This document shows positions 48,501 through 54,736 of a stretch of 54,736 bases of DNA, in pieces. The notes under the pieces were generated by a model. That model was not told the origin of the DNA. It made no database searches and was given only the letters and a program-made list of their open reading frames with translations. How positions within the stretch are numbered: the stretch's first letter is position 1; each line of letters begins with the position of its first letter. This stretch comes from Cyclospora cayetanensis. Its lineage: Eukaryota > Apicomplexa > Conoidasida > Eucoccidiorida > Eimeriidae. Where the stretch lies: NCBI RefSeq assembly GCF_002999335.1, contig NW_020312176.1:1-54736 (forward strand), read 5' to 3'. The position numbers were made by a program, and so were the translations under genes.

Positions 48501-48634
48501 CAAGTTGACTGCCCCAAGGTGACCCACGGATGACGCAGTACAGCGCATCGCCCCCTTAAAAAAGGATACAATGAAGGCCAGTTGAGCCCTCTTTGCAGGT
48601 GAGATCTCAGAGGCAGGTAAACAGGGCTCGGCAT
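45557..48634 (-). CDS. Hypothetical protein, 1025 aa, likely mitochondrial
   Basis: One intronless frame of 1025 codons from an ATG at 48634-48632. The first 80 residues are rich in Arg, Lys, Trp, Ser and Pro with no Asp or Glu (for example FLRGRCAVLRHPW and WKRRHCKRSSLFQPF), which is typical of a mitochondrial presequence. The rest is Leu/Ala-rich and looks like tandem alpha-helical pairs: LLQLCCNLAQLGRCPPLLAA, LSALLLEQTML, LLAAAMSAALKCGLTRLVAK and LLSTLHALVQYFMENH. This layout recalls organelle RNA-binding helical-repeat proteins, but no RAP domain or other signature is seen at the C-terminus (HSEWCKFR). Family is therefore unassigned. It is divergent from the gene at 49117 with 482 bp between start codons. 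Having no intron, it contrasts with its intron-rich neighbours. Confidence 0.75.
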   Translation of the reverse strand: MPSPVYLPLRSHLQRGLNWPSLYPFLRGRCAVLRHPWVTLGQSTWKRRHCKRSSLFQPFRSGYPRINWNSRIWGSGRGHRLALEERSTVKPLANYAKLPKFELSVPKGSTSLHFSRIELDLPKTAVLDRPQQLIAEAQNAAVRVLRESLAGEPTSSKSKVALEELRCLLGLKGHPFRIVAQMERPQARSSGAVRRHLCKEILPQEAIPETRSDQASPYPFVVKSLQETTKSIQGIAGTVSFFRLLQLCCNLAQLGRCPPLLAASVLQQLLLPPRCLHPSSVAFGLQLSALLLEQTMLRVQCNKSSSGPNAVQPDQLTPHDPSRPPKGLQAQTGRRRYVSSPTAVSGSLSSTVILSRSSYPGFQVDGHIPHSTLPGMSEVATLQRLSLLVATQLLELLTQKDDLPTRLPLKTCVMTAEACIRLLSQKPDADKFVQLPTAFTTATTLSPGACLLDGGKTAESTLFRTDPNVLGLPECSTPSADNTVHPAKAKLTEYTLRDTHLPIPVPSGMPPRAICDLRVASGLSAVALWHRIQKSLAPAVAMLLLAEASARKERGAVVLRKEQEAYGRADELLAAAMSAALKCGLTRLVAKRLLLRLLCRLQQHHSNVYQLPALGPSKNRDVVTDTQFMCVLDSNADVSLRGVTASVLTPVILASICRSLAVAGVTIGTSEITFLFKAIGASLHVHAMRQSISGFGSAGRVRKSSDKRCCTFPADFDVVGGQKIPRKADVCTSTDPAPHNLPCASASLSHIEASYGNWCTVLWAGAKIIKGASSNLLAEDPFFLKRQSLILCQLLVTLVGGLSTAEPADAAQIAEALRLLLLLDLRLDSHQPCLTACIQQSRPLLLRQQLFRAEELLSTLHALVQYFMENHERCGALELLGILRLFVQFDLLHYIDVKMYKTGEKFHVQQDGNCRALATSGQCKEKLLVSATEFLNCVIKRLLSLNGTQQFNVDCTASLESPLQLGHGAFVHAADQPLGMFAQSLLRSVAVKYPEELRRMSKVHQGSVLRYRCRGHSHSEWCKFR

Positions 48635-49116
48635 CCCCGATTTTAGCAGTCTGTAATGTTAACGCATAACCCCTGTTCTACTCATCATGTACAGAAGTGT
48701 ACAGGCATGCGGCCTTGTGCTGAAACAGAAAGACTGCTATTTGTGTGAGAATATAGTTGGTGTTCTCCAGACGTTTTTTAGTTCCCTTCCCTGGGCCCCG
48801 TCAGGCCCCGTCGCTGGGGGCCCCGTCGGAAGAATACCTTGGCCTCAAGGCCACAAAAGCTCAAATAATGTGCGGAACAGGTACCCCAATTAAGGTTCTG
48901 ATTACCTGCCGATTTATTCACATATATCTTCCGACTCCTGACTTCACGATCAGCTTTCAAGCACTCGGTCTACCCAGTGGTATGTACTAGGGTCACAACT
49001 TTTAACCCAGAAACTGCGCCGAACTCAGCACTCCACAGGGATCATTGCCCAAGGATTTAATTCATACGCCTTATCTGCATGGTGCTCATACATGTAGGAG
49101 CTTTATTTAATTGGCC
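48635..49116. promoter_or_regulatory. Divergent promoter region
   Basis: These 482 bp lie between two divergent start codons and should hold both promoters. They contain a GGCCCCGTC-type repeat at 48795-48829 (three near-copies). No specific factor site is claimed. Confidence 0.4.
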
Positions 49117-50687
49117 ATGCCGAGTGAGACTCTGCCCCCCACAAGGCGTATACGGGATTGTTGCCCCAAATCAGAACCCATGAAACGGCTCAAAGAAAAT
49201 GCTGTCAAAAGGGCGCAGAGCATTAAAAAGAGGCGTAAATTGGAGTTAGTGGAAGATTTGCTGCGGCAGCACTGCGCAGGCATGTGGAGTGACAGCGAGG
49301 AGGACACAAAAGCCAGCTGTACTTCCTTGCCAGTCCATGTACGAGATGACCATGAAGATGCTGTGAATCAGGACGAAACAGATGAAAGCAATAGCACCCG
49401 TCTTCCCTTCCCATCTCAACCTCAAAAGAGGAAAGGTATTGATGTAGGGAATCCAAGGAAGCTCACTGCAGCCGCAGCTACATCAGCCTCTCCTGAAGAT
49501 GTAACTAGACCCGAGCTGCAGCGCCGAAAGCACCAAGGTGCTAATGCTGACAATGCAAATGTAAAACCATTTTGTTGCGATCGCGAACGCGAACAGCAGG
49601 GCTTCCGGGCTGACATCCGGCCCTTGGAGCGCCAAGTAAAAGGACGTGAGGAATGGGTAAGTATGCGTAAGGGTTCACTAGCACGAAGCCGAGCAGCAAA
49701 GAGGGCCGAGAATTCAGTTCCAGCTCATATTGTATGCGCGGAACAGGGAGGTGCCAGTCACTCACGGTCCCTTCACCTGCTAAGAAAGCTAGGAGGTCTT
49801 TCCCCCAGCGGCGAATCGAAAGAAGCTACTGACACAGCCCGTGGAATGGACTCAAAGGGACATTCAAATGGACCAGGGCGGGACAAGGAGTTACAAGCTG
49901 AATTACAAAAGGAGTTTGACGCTACGGTGCATGATATTCGGAATCTGGGTGGGTGGCTCTTTCTTGCCTCTCTAATAGTACTTGCCCTTGATTTCATGCA
50001 TCCCCGAGCTTTCTATTTCTGTAATGCAGTGTTTGCTTTCCTATTTATGTAGGGTACTGCGTTTTGTTATGGATTTGGTTTGGATCGCAGTCTACCCTCA
50101 CTTGGGCCGTTTCCAACGGCGCCAATTCGTCGCAGCATCACTACGAGCCCTCGGCATAGGTTGGTTTGTGTGCTTAATATGTGGTACCTAATAAATAGTA
50201 CTCTCCTCTCCACTAGGTAAATGTATTGTTCTATAATTTCGAGACAGGACGTGCAACCCTAAGGATCCCGCACAGGAACTGCTTTTAGCAAATTTATGAT
50301 GCTCCCTTTGTATTTAGCATACCAAGAGGCAGCAGCTAGGTTTTCCAGACTTAATTTACTACAATCTCTCTCTTTCCAGTGTCTATCCACACGAACTGGG
50401 ATCTTTGTGCATAATCGCTGTTCTCAGCTCCTAACAAGACGCAGAAAATGCCTCTCCCCGAGCTCCGGTCTCGCAAGAAGGCAACAACAGCTGCCCTCAG
50501 GGCAAGATGGGCTGAGGCGAAGGTCCTCGGTGTGAGAAGCCACATAGACGACCAGGGATCATTGCAGCAAGCCTCGCGGAATCGTTCAAAACTATCGGCC
50601 CAAGTAACACGAAGAAAGCATCTTCGAGAAATTTTCAAGCACGCAGGAAAGCACAGATCCAGGGGAGTACGTACAAGTACAGGGTGA
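49117..50687 (+). CDS. Basic, probably nucleolar protein, about 386 aa
   Basis: Three exons: 49117-49948, 50091-50159 and 50428-50687. Phases agree at both junctions (donors G/GTGGGT and G/GTTGGT; acceptors ATCGCAG and TTCTCAG). The N-terminus has a bipartite basic cluster (MKRLKENAVKRAQSIKKRRK) and an acidic patch WSDSEED. The middle is low complexity. The C-terminal block spans the junctions: ELQAELQKEFDATVHDIRNL, then YPHLGRFQRRQFVAASLRALGI, then PNKTQKMPLPELRSRKK. It looks like conserved C-terminal blocks of small eukaryotic ribosome-biogenesis proteins (LGA-PPK-type), but I cannot name the family. The tail is very basic (RKHLREIFKHAGKHRSRG). An additional optional donor GTAAGT sits at 49657; using it would remove part of the low-complexity middle. 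It probably acts in the nucleus or nucleolus. Confidence 0.65.
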
Positions 50688-51536
50688 CCTCTTGCATGTG
50701 CTTGGCTCGCATACTAGCTAGCAATGTCTTGAGTTGCTCACCACGGAAGGCTTGCTGCTTTAATGCTGCCTACTAAGTGGCTTACAACGTTTTTGAAGTG
50801 TTATGCCTCTTTTTTTTTCTCGAGTGCTTTTGTAGGCTTCGCTGTAGTTAATCAAAAAGGCATTGCACACGCAGTAGTGATATGCATGCGCCATGTAGTA
50901 ATTTGCTGCTTTCGGGTGTCTGCCTCGTTGGCGACATCAGCAGCGAGAGCTTGAACTGCAAACAATGTGTTTTGCCTTGTATTTGACCATATTACCCATT
51001 TCTGGGTAAGGCAACATGAGTAAAGGGGACATTTGATGTATTAGCCAGCTAGGCAGTGGGAATGTAGCGCGTTAAATTGTGGTGAAAGATGTTCTGCGCT
51101 AGTTTCGATTAGTAAGAATTTGTAAAGAATTGACTCATTGACTTGCTTTCTGTAGATCCTTTTATTGCAGAGTTCTGTGCGCAATGTGTGTCTCTGCGCT
51201 GAGTGCTATGCGCAACTAGGTGCGCTTGATCATAGTCCTTGGGCAGTGCAGCAATGCACTGAAGCAATCCGTCACCCATCTCGGGAAATCAGGCGCGGGC
51301 AGGGAGAACCCGGGAGTTATTGATTCCCGCCATGTTTCTGTTGTAATATGTAGTCCTAAGTAAAGTGTCTTTCCGGGGAGGGTTAAGATGCGGTGTTGTA
51401 GCTGGTGGCGCCACCTGTTATAAGACAACGATCATCCAGTGGCTTTGGATGCAGCGCGATCGTAGATTTCTCTAGAACTGTTGTCTACCTTGGATCGACT
51501 TGCTAAATAATCTAGCTAGCTAGTTTTCTTTGGCAG

Positions 51537-53104
51537 CAGTAGGCGAGAAATCGCCTGGGGCTATTACAGTTGAACGTGGCCCAACGCCTGTTGCGGAAGC
51601 AGAGGCTGGCTTAAAGGATGTGTGGATGCCGTAGTCATGCAGCTAGTAGAAAAACACGATCCAACAGCCAATATATTGTTTATGGATGCGTCAGTGAGGT
51701 TTTGTCGACCAGATCAGTATGGCGGACTAGAGATGGGAATGTTCTTGAAGATTTTGATAGCGGGTTGGAGATATATGTACAGTACATGTATTACAGCGAT
51801 GCGTTTTTAGGTGTTGATCCTAATATGGACTTCCACGGCTGGAAGCTATCTAGCTTGTTAATAGTACCACTAGCATTGGTGATTTACTTTCTATTGGACG
51901 GTTCGCTGTGTGCAATATGTGAACCTTGCAAGACTTTGCAGAGCATAGTTTTCGTTCGTTTCAGCCTTGGTCTCTATAGATGAGTAAAATGACGCGAATG
52001 TCGTATTTATTCTTCACACTATGGCCACGTCCAGTAGTGTCCTGTTGGGCAAAAATCTTAGGCATTGTCAGTTTTGAGGGCTGTCGACGAATTAATGCAA
52101 GTCGAATAAATGCGGTAGTGTCGACGTTCAGCAGTGGTCTCGACACTGGTAGAGCCAGTTTAAGTGCGCCTCATATGTTCAGTGTAAAGAGAAGCACAGC
52201 TACTGCACTGTTGTGGATTCTTGGGAGGGACCTCAGCAAAACTCTTCTTGGCATAGAAGGAGCGTTGCCTCAGGTTGTTTGTAGATGCATGTTAATCATC
52301 GTGTATCCTGTGCCCCAGCTGATAGTGTTGTTGGACCACGTAAAGCATCTGCAGCAGAGTCCCCATGCGAAGTAGTAGGAAGTGACAGTATAGAGTCTCA
52401 GCAGCTGACATATATCTTTCAACCTCACTCTTCACATGCATTGTACTCTGGGGATATCAGCTGTGTGCCGAACTTTGAAGTTCACCTATCCGTAGTGCCG
52501 CACAGTGGTCTTTAGGAACCCAGATTTTTAAACCCATTGTTATGCGTTTAATCCTACTGCTTCCAATTGTGGACGTTCGGCGAGAAACCAAGGTTATCTG
52601 CCTGGGGGATCGACGTAGATAGCCAAGGACAGCGAGCGCCACAGAAGTGCTTGCGTGTTTTAGTTCTGAGTAACAAAATAGCATGAACTCCGGTGCATTG
52701 AAGCTTGTATATATCAGGTATAATAGTTACATATCTGTGCCGTTCGTATTGTAAGATCGATCAATTAACTCAGAGCATCTTCAAGTTTTATGGGTGGTTC
52801 AATGAATGCAAGCTCACCGCCCATCTCGGTGGCTTTGCCAGTTCGATATGCTATGTTGCGCATGCGTTTCAAAATGTCCTGCGAAGGGTGGCCAGGAAGA
52901 GTTCCTCGTGCGAGGCGTTGAATCATTAGCTGTGGACCACCCGCACAAAACTGACAGCGCAATCGCCCAGAGCACTGTGAGTGTGCATGCAGCATTATAT
53001 GTATCCTTGTTTAGAGCTCGTCATAGATTGCGATGTCGTTTTGTTTGGATGTGCTGATTCTGCAGAATGACAAGGCAGCCATTTTTGCTTCTTTGGTCTA
53101 TTGA
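51537..53104 (+). CDS. Multi-exon gene, structure only partly resolved
   Basis: The last two exons are well supported. Exon 52842-52976 (45 codons, acceptor TTTGCCAG, donor GTGAGT) encodes FDMLCCACVSKCPAKGGQEE through DSAIAQST. It joins in phase 0 to 53066-53104 (acceptor TTCTGCAG), ending NDKAAIFASLVY and a stop. Upstream candidate exons are 51537 to about 51627 (EKSPGAITVERGPTPVAEAE, acceptor CTTTGGCAG), 51695-51776 (SVWRTRDGNVLEDFDSGLE, donor GTACAG), near 52131-52190 (SSGLDTGRASLSAPHMF) and from 52319 (ADSVVGPRKASAAESPCE, acceptor CCCCAG). Their joining phases were not all reconciled and the start is unknown. Several small Ser/Ala/Glu-rich exons in series look like a real gene, perhaps secreted or surface-located. 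I recognise no family. A degraded gene is possible. Confidence 0.35.
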
Positions 53105-53308
53105 TCGTTTTGAAAAATGTCATCGCCGAAGCTCGGAGCACAGATGCACGAAATATGCATATGCATACAGAAGTATATCGCTGGGAGGTCTTTTTAAGTC
53201 CTAGGTGTGGTGTGCATAGCAGTACGTCTCAGGCGTAGGGCAGGAAGTTTAGAAGGCATTAAAACTGGTGAACTGCAAAGCCAGCCCGCGCAGACTATAT
53301 CACCTTGC

Positions 53309-53455
53309 ATGGAGCGCATGCTTTTACTAAGCATATACGTTTTTCTAGCTGCTTCAGCTGCTGCCGCGTATCACGCAGACACAAAAGCTCACCAAAAGAC
53401 AGTGTGCCAATGCCCAAGCTGTTGGAAGCATGTGTCCATTTGTTGCTTAAACTGA
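53309..53455 (+). CDS. Candidate small secreted Cys-rich peptide, 48 aa
   Basis: An ATG at 53309 opens a 48-codon frame. The first 22 residues form a good signal peptide: MER, then a hydrophobic core LLLSIYVFLAAS, then small residues AAAAYHA. The mature part of about 26 residues has five cysteines in the pattern C-x-C-x2-C-x7-CC followed by LN and the stop. No splice sites were seen inside the frame. It may be complete or the first exon of a longer gene. No family is recognised, and chance cannot be excluded for so short a frame. Confidence 0.35.
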   Translation: MERMLLLSIYVFLAASAAAAYHADTKAHQKTVCQCPSCWKHVSICCLN

Positions 53456-53879
53456 GAGTATTATCACCAATCACAAACGTGATACTTTAGTGCTGAATAT
53501 GCACTATCTGGGACCGCGGCGGTCCCCGACAGTGCAGAAGGTTCTGCTTTAGCACTGGACTGCTGAACAGCTCACTAGCCCTTCATGGTTTGGGTGTCTA
53601 TGAGTTGGCCTCCGATTACAGGAACCACAGGTGATTCTTTCCTCGTACACGTGTTACATGTTCAATGGACCCGTCGGAAGACACCTCTTGGCACGCTAAT
53701 CGACCAGGTCGCTTTTTGTGCAAGTCACACGGTGGACGTAAGGTTTTATATTGGTGCAGTTGTTCCAATACTGTTCTACGGAATCTTGACGCAAAACGCG
53801 GTGCTGTTTTGCTTGTTGTGGAGGGGTCGTAAAAGGTAACCAACCGCAGTATAGTGTCTAGCACAGCATCTTCTTAAGA

Positions 53880-54190
53880 GCCATAGTTTTTGTAGTACAC
53901 TGATTCTTGAAATGTTTGAAATAGTGCTCTCCGCTGTTCGCTGATATGTGGCCTTATCCAGCTTGTTAATTTCAGAGCACGGTGTATTCCCATAATCCGA
54001 GAATGCTGTAACCAACCCTGGTGCCCCGATTTGAGGTTGGCCAGAGTATGGTTCGTGCATATTTCCTTTTTAGCACCGCACGGAGCAGTGAGCATAAATT
54101 TTACCTTCACCAATATCCAGCTGAAAAAAATAAACAATTCACCGTCAAGGCAGGTTCCAATCACATAGCATTTTTGCATTTTTGCATCTA
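53880..54190 (-). pseudogene. Surface-antigen-like remnant with frame breaks
   Basis: Three pieces in three minus-strand frames appear in the order of the C-terminal half of eimeriid surface antigens. An acceptor (TTTATTTTTTTCAG) precedes LDIGEGKIYAHCSVRC (from 54120 to about 54073), which stops. Overlapping in the next frame is CGAKKEICTNHTLANLKSG, and then in a third frame SEINKLDKATYQRTAE (about 53985-53930). The expected family pattern is LD-x-G-x-(L/I)-x-x-x-C, then a second and third Cys, T-x-(A/L)-A-x-L-x-x-G, a Pro and a Trp or Lys-rich helix. No intron can reconcile the frames over these distances, so the copy looks inactivated, or the assembly has indels here. No hydrophobic GPI tail was found. 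The call rests on my memory of the family pattern and is tentative. Confidence 0.35.
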
Positions 54191-54462
54191 GTGTTGTATG
54201 AGATATAAAACAGACATGTGACACTTTTGTAGAGTACCATAGGCGGCGCGTGACTTGGCCAGCACGCATATAGGCAAGAAGCAAAGCTATGTTTAACGTC
54301 TTCAACAGCTATTTTCGTATCGGTCGCACTTAGATTGTTACACTAAGCTAAATCTTACGCCGAAACCAGCCGGGAGATAGTCCAGGACTAGGGTGACAGG
54401 AAGGTGGTAAGATCCTCATTAAGGTAACAGTCGTCCTGTACGTTCTGATCTACTGTAATAGT

Positions 54463-54672
54463 TTTAGGGTTTAGGGTTTAGGGTTTAGGGTTTAGGGTTT
54501 AGGGTTTAGGGTTTAGGGTTTAGGGTTTAGGGTTTAGGGTTTAGGGTTTAGGGTTTAGGGTTTAGTGTTTAGGGTTTAGGGTTTAGGGTTTAGGGTTTAG
54601 GGTTTAGGGTTTAGGGTATAGGGTTTAGGGTTTAGGGATTAGGGTTTAGGGCTTAGGGTTTAGGGCTTAGGG
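54463..54672 (+). repeat. Interstitial TTTAGGG telomere-like array, 30 units
   Basis: The array is 210 bp, exactly 30 heptamers in register. Most are TTTAGGG. Variants are TTTAGTG near 54561, TATAGGG near 54617, ATTAGGG near 54638 and CTTAGGG twice at the right end. TTTAGGG is the apicomplexan telomere unit. The G-rich strand runs toward the right edge, as it would at a right chromosome end, but 64 bp of unique sequence follows. It is therefore interstitial here. Confidence 0.95.
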
Positions 54673-54736
54673 ACATGTGAGTGAGCAATAGAACGTACTA
54701 GATATAGTAGGCTGTATACTGCTTGATAAATGAAGA

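Noticed and set aside
50763..50954. 63-codon plus-strand ORF with a hydrophobic, signal-like start
   Set aside because: It begins only 75 bp after the stop of the nucleolar-type gene and could not be spliced in phase to the downstream exons. It was kept as a hint in the findings only.
53585..53864. Overlapping ORFs on both strands of about 80 codons
   Set aside because: Each is the shadow of the other, and neither has a domain, a signal peptide in a sensible place, or splice support.

Overview
The window is nuclear DNA of an apicomplexan parasite, most likely an eimeriid coccidian (Eimeria or Cyclospora type). The evidence is two alveolin (inner membrane complex) genes with EKIVEVP-type repeats, short GT-AG introns in most genes, CAG-encoded glutamine tracts, a TTTAGGG telomere-like array near the right edge, and possible remains of an eimeriid-type surface antigen. 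No prokaryotic signals (operons, Shine-Dalgarno sites, insertion sequences, CRISPR) were seen, and no tRNA or rRNA gene was recognised.

Layout. 1-2307 (minus) is the 5' part of a long acidic, repeat-bearing protein that runs off the left edge. 2308-5189 is mostly empty apart from one small possible ORF. 5190-8687 holds two alveolin genes arranged head to head (minus 6343-5190, plus 7483-8687), with about 1.1 kb between their start codons. 9427-16769 (minus) is a multi-exon, Leu/Ala-rich helical protein that resembles exportin-4/exportin-7 nuclear transport receptors. 19158-23513 (minus) is an intronless 1451-residue protein with a large glutamine-rich block. 23514-27505 is AT-richer and gene-poor. 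27506-27973 (plus) is a small secreted Pro/His-rich protein. 28838-38179 (minus) is the condensin subunit SMC2, split into more than 20 exons; many splice junctions could be checked for phase. 38180-45556 is another gene-poor stretch. 45557-48634 (minus) is an intronless 1025-residue protein with a mitochondrial-type N-terminus, divergent from a three-exon basic, probably nucleolar protein (49117-50687, plus).

The right end looks different. It has a poorly resolved multi-exon plus-strand locus (51537-53104), a 48-residue candidate secreted Cys-rich peptide (53309-53455), frame-disrupted remains of a surface-antigen-like gene (about 53880-54190, minus), and an array of exactly 30 TTTAGGG-type heptamers (54463-54672) followed by unique DNA. 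The array is therefore interstitial in this assembly rather than a chromosome end.

The recognisable genes are housekeeping or structural: chromosome condensation (SMC2), nuclear transport (exportin-like), pellicle skeleton (alveolins) and probable ribosome biogenesis. They sit beside lineage-specific low-complexity, secreted and surface-type genes. Exon boundaries were worked out by hand from reading frame, splice consensus and family resemblance. Those described as phase-checked are reliable; the others are approximate.
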